64,000 bases of DNA from Methylorubrum salsuginis (GTDB lineage: Bacteria; Pseudomonadota; Alphaproteobacteria; Rhizobiales; Beijerinckiaceae), in contig NZ_FOSV01000016.1 in the NCBI RefSeq assembly GCF_900114375.1, forward strand, positions 1 to 64,000. Reading direction: 5' to 3'. The notes beneath the pieces are model-generated. The model was not told the DNA's origin, ran no database searches, and saw only the letters and a program-made list of their open reading frames with translations. Each line of letters begins with the position of its first letter. Positions within the stretch are counted from its first letter, which is position 1. Both the position numbers and the translations under genes were made by a program. Positions 25,086-34,186 of the stretch are shown one piece after another.

Positions 25086-25134
25086 CCGAGCCGGCGGTTC
25101 GCCGCTCGGTTCGTGTTTCGATCGCGCCCGGCGC

Positions 25135-25968
25135 CTACGGGCGCAGGGCGGTCGCGTCCGGTGCGGCCTCGACCGTACGGTTACCCTTCTGCATCGCGGC
25201 GAGGGCGTGGCGGATCGGCTCCGGCGTGAGGGCCAACGGCCCATCGAACGGGCGCTCGTGCAGGCCGACGACGCCGAGGGTCGTCACCATCGCGGCGGAG
25301 AACAGGATCAGCGCCGCCGCCTGGGCGTAGGGGCGCTCCGCATGGACCAGAGCGATCGCCGCTAGCGTCAGGCCCGCCAGGATCAGCAAGGTCAGCCACT
25401 TGGTCTCGTCGCTGCGGGCGGCGCTGAGCGCGAGGCGCTCGCTGCGGGCCGAGCGCAGGTTCATCACCGCGTCGAGCAGGGCCGCGTGGGTGGCCTGGCC
25501 CGCCTCCGTGCTCTGGCGCGGATCCGCCGCGACCTGGAGCAGCCGCCCGAGCGCGAGGCCGGCGGCGGGAGACGCGGCGCCGGTATCGGCCATGGACGGC
25601 CATTCTTCCTCGATCACCGCGGTGAGGTAGGCGGTGAGCGAAGCGCGGACATCGCTCATGTCGGGCGCCGAAGCGATGCTGAGGTCGTAGACCGCCAGCG
25701 CGTGCGAGCGTTCCGCCTGCACCACCCGCCCGGCCTGCCGTTGGCGCTCCCAGGCGTCGTTGGCGACGAAGCCGGTCAGCAGAGCCAGGAGCACGGCGAC
25801 GACGCCGATATAGGGCGGCACCAATCCGCTCCCGAGGAGCCGCATCCCACCCCGCGTCCACGGCGCGAGCGAGAGCAGGCTCAAGCTCAGGCAGAACGCC
25901 GCGAAGGCGCCCGCCAGGGCGGTGAACATCAACCAGACCGGTTGGTCGAGCCAGGTGCCAAGAGTCAT
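25135..25968 (-). CDS. Bestrophin-like DUF4239 membrane protein
   Basis: The 277-residue product has two membrane helices near the N-terminus (WLMFTALAGAFAAFCLSLSLLSL, then PPYIGVVAVLLALLTGFVANDAW) and two near the C-terminus, with a helical soluble part between. The GFVANDAWERQRQAGRVVQAERSHAL segment is typical of DUF4239, the bestrophin-like family, some relatives of which are thought to be anion channels. I chose the ATG giving MTLGTWLDQ, which has a GAAG ribosome site; an upstream in-frame ATG at 26028 would add 20 residues. The gene is isolated between sdhB and the exported methyltransferase. Confidence 0.75.
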   Translation of the reverse strand: MTLGTWLDQPVWLMFTALAGAFAAFCLSLSLLSLAPWTRGGMRLLGSGLVPPYIGVVAVLLALLTGFVANDAWERQRQAGRVVQAERSHALAVYDLSIASAPDMSDVRASLTAYLTAVIEEEWPSMADTGAASPAAGLALGRLLQVAADPRQSTEAGQATHAALLDAVMNLRSARSERLALSAARSDETKWLTLLILAGLTLAAIALVHAERPYAQAAALILFSAAMVTTLGVVGLHERPFDGPLALTPEPIRHALAAMQKGNRTVEAAPDATALRP

Positions 25969-26051
25969 CGACAAGTCTTCGCCGATCGGTCGCCGCATCG
26001 AAGGTGGTCGCGGGAGCTTGGCCGCCATTCCCTCCGATTCGGTAAAGGGGC

Positions 26052-26783
26052 TCAGCGCCCCCGCGTCGCCTCATCCCGGCAAGGCCGGATCGCGGCGGGA
26101 TCGGGTCGCTTGTCCGGGGCCGGCGCCTCGAACACCGCGAGATAGCCGACGCCGCCCTTGAGCGTCGTCATCGAGGATTCGCGATAGCCCACCGCCGACA
26201 ATTCACAGCGCAGGAGCCGGGGCGGCGTGCCGTGGCGCGACGGGATCGTGTCGGCATCGACGATCCCGACGCGGCCGCCGGGCTTCATCGCGCCCGCGAG
26301 GTTCCACAGCAGGCCGAAGGGCTGGTCGATCTCGTGATACATGTGGACCAGCACGGCGGCATCGAGCGAGGCCGGGGGTAGGCGCGGATCGTGCGACGCG
26401 CCGCGCACCACGGTGACGTTGGACAGCCCCTTCTCGGCCACCCGCCGCTCGAGGTCGGCGAGGTAATCCGGCGTGATGTCCTGAGCGAGGATGCGCCCCT
26501 GTGGCCCGACGCGGGGGCTCAGCCGCATCACGTAGTAGCCGCTGCCCGCGCCGATATCGGCGACCGTCTGCCCTGGCCCGATCCGCATCAGGCGCGCGAC
26601 CTGCCCGACCTCGTCGGCCCGGTCGCGCTCCTTCTCCCCCGCCCATTGCGCCGCCACGATCTCGGCGACCGGCCGATCCGGCTTCGGAAATTTTTCCGCC
26701 GCTTCACCGGGCGGGGCGAGCGGCTCGGCGGCGGCGGCCGGCACGGTCAGCAGCAGGAGGGTGAGGAAGGTGAGGCGGATCAT
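26052..26783 (-). CDS. Exported class I SAM-dependent methyltransferase-like protein
   Basis: A 243-residue protein with a signal peptide (MIRLTFLTLLLLTVPAAAAEP) followed by a complete Rossmann methyltransferase core: VADIGAGSGYYVMRLSPRVG near residue 73, AQDITPDYLADLERR, HDPRLPPASLDAAVLVHMYHEI and MKPGGRVGIVD. Periplasmic proteins with this domain are known but their methyl donor supply is unclear, so it may not be an active SAM enzyme. It is 83 bp upstream of the membrane protein gene on the same strand. The substrate is unknown. Confidence 0.75.
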   Translation of the reverse strand: MIRLTFLTLLLLTVPAAAAEPLAPPGEAAEKFPKPDRPVAEIVAAQWAGEKERDRADEVGQVARLMRIGPGQTVADIGAGSGYYVMRLSPRVGPQGRILAQDITPDYLADLERRVAEKGLSNVTVVRGASHDPRLPPASLDAAVLVHMYHEIDQPFGLLWNLAGAMKPGGRVGIVDADTIPSRHGTPPRLLRCELSAVGYRESSMTTLKGGVGYLAVFEAPAPDKRPDPAAIRPCRDEATRGR

Positions 26784-26869
26784 CCGCGGACAACCCGCGG
26801 GCGCGCCGAACGTGCCGCCCCGCGACAGGCTGCCCGGATACGACGCGGCGCCGAAGCCCGTCCCGCGGT

Positions 26870-27235
26870 TCAGGCGGCCAGTGCCCGCGACACCGTCGAA
26901 CGCAGGTCGGCGAGCGAGAACGGCTTCGTCAGCACGTCGGTGACGATGGCATCCAGACCGCGGGCGCGTTCGCGCTGGTCGGCAAAGCCCGTCATCAAGA
27001 GGATCGTCAGGTCGGGATAGTCGCGCTTGGCCGCGAGCGCCAGGGCGATGCCGTCCATCAGCGGCATGCGGATGTCGGTGAGCATCAGGTCGAAGCCGCC
27101 GCCGGCCTCGGACAGGCGGTCGAGCCCGTCGCTGCCGTCGATGGCGGTGACGACGGAATGGCCGTCGAGTTCGAGACCCCGCTTCAGGAAGCCGCGCAAG
27201 GCGTCCTCGTCATCCACCAGCAGGATGCGCGCCAT
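26870..27235 (-). CDS. cpdR: CpdR, single-domain response regulator
   Basis: The 121-residue product is a receiver domain alone, with acidic pocket DDED near residue 8, phospho-acceptor Asp54 in LMLTDIRMPLMDGIALALAAK, the Thr/Met switch LLMTGFADQRERARGLDA and Lys104 in TKPFSLADLR. The stretch from ILLMTG through ALDA and TKPFSL is characteristic of CpdR, which in Caulobacter and Sinorhizobium, when unphosphorylated, recruits ClpXP to the pole or primes substrates. The ATG gives MARILLVDDED; the frame is open upstream to 27289. clpX lies far away at the end of this window. Confidence 0.85.
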   Translation of the reverse strand: MARILLVDDEDALRGFLKRGLELDGHSVVTAIDGSDGLDRLSEAGGGFDLMLTDIRMPLMDGIALALAAKRDYPDLTILLMTGFADQRERARGLDAIVTDVLTKPFSLADLRSTVSRALAA

Positions 27236-27392
27236 GACCGGCTGTCCTCTACCTTTCTCGGGATGTCGTCGTGTCGATCGATTGATCAAGCGCGACCGTA
27301 GCCTGTCAAGCCTTTGCCGGGCTTCAGGTTCCTTCCTCCGCTTTTATGGGCGGAGTGTCGCCGATTTATCAGTCTCGACTGCGAGTCGAGCG

Positions 27393-27962
27393 TCAAGCGC
27401 CGCCGAACAGGTCCGGGTCGGTGCTCTCGTAATCGACGAGGCCGACGAAGGGGAGCTGGCGGAAGGCGTGGGCCGCATCCATGCCGTAGCCGACGACGAA
27501 CACGTCGGGACAGGTGAAGCCGACGAAATCCGCCTCGATCGTGACGGCGCGCTTGCCGGGCTTCTCCAGCAGGACGGCGGTCAGCACGCGCCGGGCGCCG
27601 CGGGCCATCAGCAGGTCCTTGGCGAAGACCACGGTGCGGCCGGATTCGAGGATGTCGTCCACGAGGAGCACGTCGCGCCCGCGCACCTCGCTCTGCACGT
27701 CGCGCAGGATCTCGACCTGGCCCGAGGACACCGTGGAGGTGCGGTAGCTCGACAGGTGAACGAACTCGACCTGCGGCGACAGCCCCGCCCGGTGCAGCGC
27801 CCGCAGCAGGTCGGCGGCGAACATGAAGCTGCCTTTGAGCACCGCGACGACGAGGAGATTGTCGGGCTTGGCCGCGACGATCTCGGCGGCGAGTTCGTCG
27901 TTGCGCTGGGCGATCGTGGCCTCGTCGAACAGGACGCGGACGCGTTTGGATGCGTTGCTCAT
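27393..27962 (-). CDS. hpt: Hypoxanthine phosphoribosyltransferase
   Basis: The 189-residue product is a purine salvage enzyme that makes IMP (and GMP) from hypoxanthine (guanine) and PRPP. Visible motifs are the flexible-loop region VHLSSYR(T)STVSSGQV near 68, the PRPP-binding signature VLLVDDILESGRT at 98-110 and the purine-recognising VGFTCPDVFVVGYGMD near 152. The ATG (MSNASKRVRV) was chosen; the frame extends upstream without homology. It lies 157 bp upstream of cpdR on the same strand. Confidence 0.95.
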   Translation of the reverse strand: MSNASKRVRVLFDEATIAQRNDELAAEIVAAKPDNLLVVAVLKGSFMFAADLLRALHRAGLSPQVEFVHLSSYRTSTVSSGQVEILRDVQSEVRGRDVLLVDDILESGRTVVFAKDLLMARGARRVLTAVLLEKPGKRAVTIEADFVGFTCPDVFVVGYGMDAAHAFRQLPFVGLVDYESTDPDLFGGA

Positions 27963-28062
27963 GCGGATCTTGAAAACCTGGGACGCTCGCGGCCGGCGCT
28001 GGAAGAGGGTGCTGCAGGGCAGCATAGCACGCGGGGCCGCCGCCGCCAGCGCCCGAACCGGC

Positions 28063-28818
28063 TCAGCGCTCTTCGGTCGCCGCAGCCGGCCGGGTCTCGG
28101 CGAAACGCACCTCGATGCGGCGCCCCTGGGCCGGCGGGGCCGACAGGCTCGCCTTGAAGCGGGCCCGCTCGCCGGGTTCGAGCGCCGCGCGGGGGCCGGG
28201 GACCGACCAGCGGTAGAGCGACTGGCCGTGCTCGTCGCGCACCTCGATCTCGACCGGTGGGACGGTCACGCGCTCCCGGGCGACGCCGACGAGGTCACCC
28301 TCGACCACGAGGCGGGCCGGCTCGGCGCCTTCCGCCGGCGTCTGGAAGGCGGCGATGTCGACGAAGTCGATGCCGCGCAGGTTCACGGCGAGGCCGATTC
28401 CGGCATAGAGCGCGGCGGTCTGCGGCATCGCCCGCACCACGGTCGCGCGGCCGAGCAGGGCCAGCGGCAGCAGGGCGGCGGCGGCGAGGCCCGCGGCGAA
28501 CGCGGGCGAGAGGCGGCGCGCACCGGTCCGCTTGGGCTTGCGCGCGGCTTTCGGAGGCGGGCGCCGCCGGGGAGCCGGCTCTTCGATGGCGGCGGCGGGC
28601 GTGGCGGGAGCGGCGGGCTCCGGCGCTTGGCTGTCGAGGGCGGCGTTGAACGGATCCGCCTCCGCATTCATCTCGGCGAGCACGCCCGCGGCCACGTCGT
28701 CGGGGCCGATGAACCACGTCTCGCGGCAGGCGGCGCAGCGCACCGAGCGGCCCGCGGCGCCGACCTTCTCGGCATCGATGCGATACTCGCTGGCGCAGGC
28801 CGGGCAGACGATCAGCAT
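28063..28818 (-). CDS. Zinc-ribbon membrane protein (MJ0042 type)
   Basis: A 251-residue protein with an N-terminal zinc ribbon of the MJ0042 kind (MLIVCPACASEYRID...VRCAACRETW, four Cys), a Pro/Ala-rich acidic linker, a basic stretch, one membrane helix (AFAAGLAAAALLPLALLG) and a C-terminal domain (about 145-251) with PPVEIEVRDEHGQSLYRWSV and ARFKASL, which looks like the domain of DUF3426. Proteins with this architecture are common in proteobacteria. Their function is not known to me. It is divergent from ftsE, sharing the 140 bp between them. Confidence 0.75.
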   Translation of the reverse strand: MLIVCPACASEYRIDAEKVGAAGRSVRCAACRETWFIGPDDVAAGVLAEMNAEADPFNAALDSQAPEPAAPATPAAAIEEPAPRRRPPPKAARKPKRTGARRLSPAFAAGLAAAALLPLALLGRATVVRAMPQTAALYAGIGLAVNLRGIDFVDIAAFQTPAEGAEPARLVVEGDLVGVARERVTVPPVEIEVRDEHGQSLYRWSVPGPRAALEPGERARFKASLSAPPAQGRRIEVRFAETRPAAATEER

Positions 28819-28958
28819 GGGGATACGCGGCCGAGTCCGGGGCGGCGGGTTGCCGCGCGCTCGAAAAGGACACAAACGTTCTCCCCCACGAGAGTTAACC
28901 GGCCGTGAAGCCGGCCGCCTGCCTTGCGGCCCCCACGTCGAGTCACCGGGAGCGAGCC

Positions 28959-29669
28959 TTGTCGGCTGGGAAGAACACGGGCAGCCTCCTGTCCGGCGCG
29001 CAGGAGCCCGTCGTCCGGTTCGAGAGTGTCGGCATGCGCTACGGGCTCGGCTCGGAGGTGCTCTCCGACCTGAGCTTCGAGATCGCCCCCCACTCGTTCC
29101 AGTTCCTCACCGGGCCCTCCGGCGCGGGCAAGACCACGCTGCTGCGCCTCATCCTGCTCTCGGTGAAGCCGACGCGGGGGCTGGTCTCGGTGTTCGGCGA
29201 GGAGGTGAGCGGCATCTCGAGCGAGGCGCTCACGGGCTTGCGCCGCCGCATGGGCGTGGTGTTCCAGGATTTCCGCCTGCTCGACCACCTCACCACCTAC
29301 GAGAACGTGGCGCTGCCCTTGCGCGTGCAGGAGCGGGCGGAGGCGAGCTATCGGGCCGAAGTCGTCGAACTCCTGCGCTGGGTGGGCCTGGGCGAGCGCA
29401 TGCACGTGCTGCCGCCGCTGCTCTCGGGCGGCGAGAAGCAGCGCGCCGCCATCGCCCGCGCGCTGATCGCCCGGCCCGAATTGCTGCTCGCCGACGAGCC
29501 CACCGGAAACGTCGATCCGAGCCTCGCCCGGCGCCTGCTGCGCCTGTTCATGGAACTGAACCGGCTCGGCACATCCGTGCTGATCGCGACCCACGATTAC
29601 GGCCTGATGGACCTCGTCGATGCCCGCCGCATGGTGCTGGGCGAGGGCCGCCTGCGGATCGAAAACTGA
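28959..29669 (+). CDS. ftsE: FtsE, cell-division ABC ATPase
   Basis: The 236-residue ATPase has Walker A GPSGAGKTT (about 52-60), Q-loop VVFQDFRLLDHLTTYENVALPL, signature LLSGGEKQRAAIARAL and Walker B LLLADEPTGNVDP, the typical FtsE sequence. With FtsX it controls periplasmic peptidoglycan hydrolases at the septum. I chose the TTG start at 28959, which has a GGGAG ribosome site; a GTG at 28905 is a longer alternative. Its TGA overlaps the ftsX ATG by one base, so translation is coupled. Confidence 0.93.
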   Translation: MSAGKNTGSLLSGAQEPVVRFESVGMRYGLGSEVLSDLSFEIAPHSFQFLTGPSGAGKTTLLRLILLSVKPTRGLVSVFGEEVSGISSEALTGLRRRMGVVFQDFRLLDHLTTYENVALPLRVQERAEASYRAEVVELLRWVGLGERMHVLPPLLSGGEKQRAAIARALIARPELLLADEPTGNVDPSLARRLLRLFMELNRLGTSVLIATHDYGLMDLVDARRMVLGEGRLRIEN

Positions 29670-30631
29670 TGAACGAGGCCCGTCCCCCCGCGCCCGCGCG
29701 TCCGGCCGAGAGATCCGAGCCGCCGCTGCCGGCCAATCTCCGGCGCAACGCCCCCCTGGTTCCGACCGATTCCGCGGCGAGCCGGGCGCTGGCCGCCGTC
29801 ATCGCCATCCTGACCTTTCTGGCCGCCCTCTGCGCGGGCGCGGCGGAGATCGCCGTGTCGAGCGCCGGCCAGTGGCAGGGCAGCGTCGCCCAGGAGGTGA
29901 CGGTGCAGATCCGCCCCGGCGCCGGCCGCGACATCGAGGCCGACGTGAAGCGCGCGGAAGCCATCGCCCGCGCCCATCCCGGCATCGTCGGCGCCCGCGT
30001 GTTCACCAAGGCCGAGTCCGAGCGGCTGCTCGAGCCCTGGCTCGGCGCCGGCCTCGATCTGTCGGACCTACCCGTGCCCCGGCTGATCGCGCTGACCCTG
30101 CCGCCGGATTCGCGGCCCGACCTCGCGCCGCTGCGCGCTGCCCTGACCGAGGCGCTGCCGGGGGTGGCCAGCCTTGACGACCACGCCCTCTGGCTCCAGC
30201 GCCTGTCGGTGATGGCCAACACGCTCGCCGGCATCGGCATCGGCGTCGTCGCCCTGGTGCTGATCGCCACCGGCCTCGCGGTGGTCTTCGCCACCCGCGG
30301 CGCCATGGCGGGCAACCGCGAGGTGGTGGAGGTGCTGCACTTCGTCGGCGCCGACGACGCCTACATCGCCAAAGCGTTCCAGAGCCGGTTCTTCCGCCTG
30401 GGTCTCCGCGGCGGCGCTCTCGGGGCGGGGGCGGCGCTCCTGGTCTGCGCGCTGGCCGGGCTCGTCGCCCGCATGTGGCGCTCAGGCCCGGCCGGCGAGG
30501 AGATTGCGGCCCTGTTCGGCACCTTCCAGATCGGCTGGCAGGGCTATGCCGTGATCGTGGCGATCGGCGCCATCGCCTCGGTCGTCACCGCGATCGTCTC
30601 GCGGGTGACCGTGCGGCACTTCCTCCGCTGA
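29669..30631 (+). CDS. ftsX: FtsX, cell-division permease-like protein
   Basis: A 320-residue protein with a cytoplasmic Pro-rich N-terminus, TM1 (ALAAVIAILTFLAALCAGAAEIA), a periplasmic domain with VTVQIRPGAGRDIEADVKRAEAI and LSDLPVPRLIAL, and three C-terminal membrane helices around REVVEVLHFVGADDAYIAKAF, as in FtsX. It transmits the FtsE ATPase cycle to periplasmic amidase activators. Here the start overlaps the ftsE stop (TGATG). ydcF follows 88 bp later in the same direction. Confidence 0.92.
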   Translation: MNEARPPAPARPAERSEPPLPANLRRNAPLVPTDSAASRALAAVIAILTFLAALCAGAAEIAVSSAGQWQGSVAQEVTVQIRPGAGRDIEADVKRAEAIARAHPGIVGARVFTKAESERLLEPWLGAGLDLSDLPVPRLIALTLPPDSRPDLAPLRAALTEALPGVASLDDHALWLQRLSVMANTLAGIGIGVVALVLIATGLAVVFATRGAMAGNREVVEVLHFVGADDAYIAKAFQSRFFRLGLRGGALGAGAALLVCALAGLVARMWRSGPAGEEIAALFGTFQIGWQGYAVIVAIGAIASVVTAIVSRVTVRHFLR

Positions 30632-30719
30632 ACCGGGGGAGGCCGTTAACCTTTCATCAAGCATTGCGGACCGAATCTCCGCCTCCATGATACCGCAATG
30701 AGACGCTGTCCTGCCGCCC

Positions 30720-31526
30720 ATGTCCGCGCGAACGTCACGTCCGACGACGGCCGGCGCCCTGGCCCTGAAGGCACGGGACGCTCTGGGCTGGTCCTGGTCG
30801 GTCTCCGCGCCGATGCCGCTGCCGATGCGTGAGCCGCGCAGACCCGCCGTGGGGCGCCTCCTGATGCGGCTGACCGTGACCGTCGGGCTGCTCGGCTCGC
30901 TCGCGCTGGCCTGCGGCTTCTTCGCCTTCGTCACCGCGATCGAGCGGGCCGAGCGCCCGCCCACCGGTCAGGCGGACGCCATCGTCGTGCTCACCGGTGG
31001 ATCGCAGCGCATCGGCGACGCCATCGACCTGCTGGCCAACGGCCACGGGCGGCGCCTGCTGATCTCCGGCGTCAACGAGCGCACCAGCCGCGAGGAGATC
31101 GCCCGGCTCAACCCGAACCAGCAGCATTGGATCGATTGCTGCATCGACCTCGATTACCGGGCGCGCAACACCATCGGCAACGCCATCGAGACCCGCCGCT
31201 GGATGCGCCGCCACGGCTTCACCAGCATCGCGGTCGTGACCTCGAACTACCACATGCCCCGTACCCTGGTGGAGCTGCACCACGCGCTCGACGAGGGCGA
31301 GACGGTCATCGCCTACCCCGTCGTCTCCGACGGCTTCGACGTGTCGCGCTGGTGGGCCGACCCCTCGGCTGCCCGCTTGGTCGGCGCCGAGTACCTGAAA
31401 TTTCTCGTCGCGTGGCTGCGCACGCAGGTCGAATCCGACCCGGAGCAATCCCACTTCGCCGTGCTGGTCGGCCGCCGCAAGCCGGTGAAGATCGTGGCCG
31501 AACGGCTGATGCGCGAGATGAACTGA
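30720..31526 (+). CDS. YdcF/SanA-type DUF218 protein
   Basis: The 268-residue product has a basic N-terminus, one membrane helix (LMRLTVTVGLLGSLALACGFFAF) and a DUF218 domain: ADAIVVLTGGSQRIGDAIDLL near 85, RRLLISGVNERTSREEIARL, ARNTIGNAIETRRWM and SIAVVTSNYHMPRTLVELHHAL. Family members such as SanA, ElyC and YdcF act in envelope homeostasis; binding of a nucleotide or polyprenyl phosphate has been proposed. It lies downstream of ftsEX in the same direction, an arrangement I recall from other alphaproteobacteria. Confidence 0.85.
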   Translation: MSARTSRPTTAGALALKARDALGWSWSVSAPMPLPMREPRRPAVGRLLMRLTVTVGLLGSLALACGFFAFVTAIERAERPPTGQADAIVVLTGGSQRIGDAIDLLANGHGRRLLISGVNERTSREEIARLNPNQQHWIDCCIDLDYRARNTIGNAIETRRWMRRHGFTSIAVVTSNYHMPRTLVELHHALDEGETVIAYPVVSDGFDVSRWWADPSAARLVGAEYLKFLVAWLRTQVESDPEQSHFAVLVGRRKPVKIVAERLMREMN

Positions 31527-31569
31527 CTCAGGCCGAGCGGCGCGGAACCGGACCGACGGTCCTGTTCCG

Positions 31570-31647
31570 TGCGTCCGGCGGACGCCCGCCGCCCCGCCCT
31601 CGCGGGGGCCATCGGCGATGCGTCGGGATCAGCGACGATCGGGATCA
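31570..31647 (-). repeat. Extragenic repeat ending at the tspO stop codon
   Basis: The minus strand reads TGATCCCGATCGTCG, TCGCCGAT, GCCCCCGCGA and GGCGGGGCGGCGGGCGTCC, matching the element at 25017-25085 closely. It lies between the convergent ydcF and tspO genes, and its first three bases are the tspO stop. Confidence 0.75.
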
Positions 31648-32160
31648 GTTCATCTGCCAGATCACCCCGTTGAGCAGGCAGGCGAAGCTGACCCAGGCGG
31701 CGTAGGGCACGAGCAGCCACGCCGCGAGGCGGTCGAAGCGCCAGGACAGGCGGATCGTCCAGAGGATCATCGCCAGCATCGCCAGCGCGACGATCAGCGC
31801 GAGCCCGAGTTCGTGGGCAGCGAAGAAGACCGGCGTCCAGGCGGCGTTGAGAACGAGCTGGGCCGCGAAGGCGGCGAGCGCCAGCCACCACGCCCGCCGC
31901 GACGGGCCCACCACCGGCCGCGCGCCGAGCAGCCGCCACAGCGACACGGCGATCATCGCGTAGAGCAGCGTCCAGGCGACCGGAAACAGCCAGTTCGGCG
32001 GGTTGAAGGCGGGTTTGCGGATGGTCTCGTACCACGTCTCGATGTTCGAGCCGGTGGCGAGCGAGCCGATCGCTGCGGTCAGCACCACCGGTAGGATCGC
32101 CGCGGCGATGCGGGGCAGCGGCGGCAGCGCCGGCCGCTCGGGAACCTCCAGGGTGGTCAT
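31645..32160 (-). CDS. tspO: TspO/MBR family tryptophan-rich protein
   Basis: The 171-residue product has five membrane helices and the TspO signature: ETWYETIRKPAFNPPNWLFPVAWTLLYAMIAVS near residue 40-75 and NAAWTPVFFAAHELGLAL with QLVLNAAW before it. TspO is an inner- or outer-membrane protein that binds porphyrins and regulates tetrapyrrole or stress responses in proteobacteria. The ATG (MTTLEVPERPA) was chosen. It is divergent from the PLP enzyme gene at 32251. Confidence 0.9.
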   Translation of the reverse strand: MTTLEVPERPALPPLPRIAAAILPVVLTAAIGSLATGSNIETWYETIRKPAFNPPNWLFPVAWTLLYAMIAVSLWRLLGARPVVGPSRRAWWLALAAFAAQLVLNAAWTPVFFAAHELGLALIVALAMLAMILWTIRLSWRFDRLAAWLLVPYAAWVSFACLLNGVIWQMN

Positions 32161-32250
32161 GCGCCGTCTGCTGCTCCGTCCATCGTGCATTCGCCTTGCC
32201 CGCAAGCGGCGTTTCGCTCAAGCCCGCGCGACAGAGCCTATGAGGATGCG

Positions 32251-33480
32251 ATGAGCCGGACCAACGCGCCCGAGACCGATCCGGATGCAGGCCCGGGCAT
32301 GGGGAGGGGCGCGGATCCCGCACCGCTGACCGCCGCCGAATGGAGCCCGCGCACGCTGGCCGCCCAGGCCATGGGCCATATCGATCCGGTGACCCGTGCG
32401 GTGGTGCCGCCGCTGCACCTCTCGACTACCTACCTGCGCGACGCCGACAACGCCTATCGCTCCGGCTTCTCCTATGCCCGGCCCGACAATGCCACGGTGC
32501 GTGAGGCCGAGGGGGTGATCGCGGCGTTGGAGGGTGCGCAGGCCGGGGCGCTGCTGTTCGGTTCCGGCATGGCGGCGGCCGCGGCCGTGTTCTGTGCTCT
32601 CTCGCCCGGCGACCACGTGGTCGCGCCGGAGGTGATGTATTGGGGCCTCAAGCGCTGGCTGCGCCAGGAAGCGGACCGCCTCGGCCTCACGGTCGATTTC
32701 GTCGCGATGGACGACCTCGACGCGGTGCGGGCCGCGACCGTGCCCGGCCGCACCCGGCTCGTCTGGGCCGAGACGCCGGGCAACCCGCTCTGCACCGTCA
32801 CCGACCTCGCGGGCGTGGCCGCCATCGCGCGTGCGGCGGGGGCGCGGCTGGCCGTGGATTCCACTGCGGCGAGCCCGATCCTGACCCGGCCGCTGGAGCA
32901 CGGCGCCGATCTCGTGATGCATTCGGGTACGAAAATCCTGAACGGCCACTCCGACGTGGTCGCCGGCGTGCTGGCCGCCGCGCGGCCGGACGCGTTCTGG
33001 GAGCGGATCGTCGCGATCCGGGCGACCTGGGGGGCGATTCTCGGGCCGTTCGAGGCCTACCTGCTGATGCGGGGCCTGCGCACCCTGCCCCTGCGGGCGA
33101 GCGCCCAGAGTGCCGGGGCGCAGCACCTCGCCGAGCGCCTCTGCGGCCATCCGCTGGTCGGCGCCGTGCTCTATCCGGGCCTGCCCGACCATCCGGGCCA
33201 TGCGGTGGCGGCGCGGCAGATGCGCGGCGGTTTCGGCTTCATGCTGTCGATCCGGGTCGCGGCCGGCGAGGCGGCGGCGATCGCCACCGCCGCCCGGGTA
33301 CGGCTGTGGAAGCGGGCGACCTCGCTCGGCGGAGTGGAGAGCCTCATCGAGCACCGCGCCTCGGTGGAGGGCCCGACCACGCCGTGCCCGCCCGACCTGC
33401 TCCGGCTCTCCACCGGCATCGAGGATCCGGACGACCTGTTCCGCGATCTCGACGCGGCGCTCCGTGCCGCGCAGGGCTGA
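32251..33480 (+). CDS. Cys/Met metabolism PLP-dependent enzyme (cystathionine synthase/lyase family)
   Basis: The 409-residue product is a member of the trans-sulfuration PLP family: VVPPLHLSTTYLRDADN near residue 52, the phosphate loop GSGMAAAAAVFCALSPGDHVV near 110, WAETPGNPLCTVTDL near 170, AVDSTAASPIL near 205 and the Schiff-base Lys in VMHSGTKILNGHSD near 230. The family motif is usually HSATK; here it is HSGTK. The sequence alone does not decide between cystathionine gamma-synthase, beta-lyase and O-succinylhomoserine sulfhydrylase. The ATG at 32251 is taken by homology. Confidence 0.88.
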   Translation: MSRTNAPETDPDAGPGMGRGADPAPLTAAEWSPRTLAAQAMGHIDPVTRAVVPPLHLSTTYLRDADNAYRSGFSYARPDNATVREAEGVIAALEGAQAGALLFGSGMAAAAAVFCALSPGDHVVAPEVMYWGLKRWLRQEADRLGLTVDFVAMDDLDAVRAATVPGRTRLVWAETPGNPLCTVTDLAGVAAIARAAGARLAVDSTAASPILTRPLEHGADLVMHSGTKILNGHSDVVAGVLAAARPDAFWERIVAIRATWGAILGPFEAYLLMRGLRTLPLRASAQSAGAQHLAERLCGHPLVGAVLYPGLPDHPGHAVAARQMRGGFGFMLSIRVAAGEAAAIATAARVRLWKRATSLGGVESLIEHRASVEGPTTPCPPDLLRLSTGIEDPDDLFRDLDAALRAAQG

Positions 33481-33573
33481 GGCTGTGGCGCGGGATTTTT
33501 ACCGCGGGCCAGGCCCTTCCGGGCCGCTCGCGCGTTGGAGTGCACGAACGCCCCTGCCCTTCCGCGAGCCGAC

Positions 33574-34032
33574 ATGACGCCCCGCCTGCTTCTTGCCACC
33601 CTCGGCCTCGTTGCCTTGACCGCGCCGGCCCTCGCCGAGGACGGCCCGCCCAAGCTCGATGTCGAATCGACCTGCAAGGCCGCACAGCGCGCCCAGGTCA
33701 GCATCAGCGACAACGCGAGCCTGGAGGGCTGCCTGCAATCCGAGCGCGGCGCCCAGAAGGAATTGAAGAAGAACTGGGGCAAGTATCCCGGCTCGGCCAA
33801 GAACCAATGCTCCCAGCAGTTCAAGGCGGGCGGCTCGCCCTCCTATGTCGAACTGGTGACCTGTCTGGAACTCGCCAGCGGCACTGTGCCGACGCAGGAG
33901 CGGGATGCCTCGGCCCAGAGCCCCGTCGGGGGCGGCAAGGCGTTGCCCGAGCGCAAGACCGGAAGCACGCTGACCAAGGAACCCTCGCCGGCCCAGCGCA
34001 CCGATCCGATCAAGGTGCTGAACGACAAATAG
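33574..34032 (+). CDS. Exported cysteine-containing protein of unknown function
   Basis: A 152-residue protein with a signal peptide (MTPRLLLATLGLVALTAPALA before EDG). The mature N-terminal domain has four cysteines (STCKAAQRA, EGCLQSER, NQCSQQF, VTCLELA), which could form two disulfides, followed by a Ser/Pro/Gly-rich disordered tail of about 50 residues. This CKAAQ...C...C...C pattern recurs in small exported proteins of Hyphomicrobiales, as far as I recall, but has no known function. It lies 93 bp after the PLP enzyme gene in the same direction. Confidence 0.7.
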   Translation: MTPRLLLATLGLVALTAPALAEDGPPKLDVESTCKAAQRAQVSISDNASLEGCLQSERGAQKELKKNWGKYPGSAKNQCSQQFKAGGSPSYVELVTCLELASGTVPTQERDASAQSPVGGGKALPERKTGSTLTKEPSPAQRTDPIKVLNDK

Positions 34033-34186
34033 GTTTTCGGACGGATCCGGGTGGGCCCGGTGGCCCGCCCCTCGCCTCGGCATCGCGGTTGCAACCACCT
34101 CGCCGACGCGTTGGGGGCAGATAGGACACGCCCGCCATGCGGCGATGGCGGGCGCCTGCGATCTGTTCGGTCCGTCGGCTCCCGCC

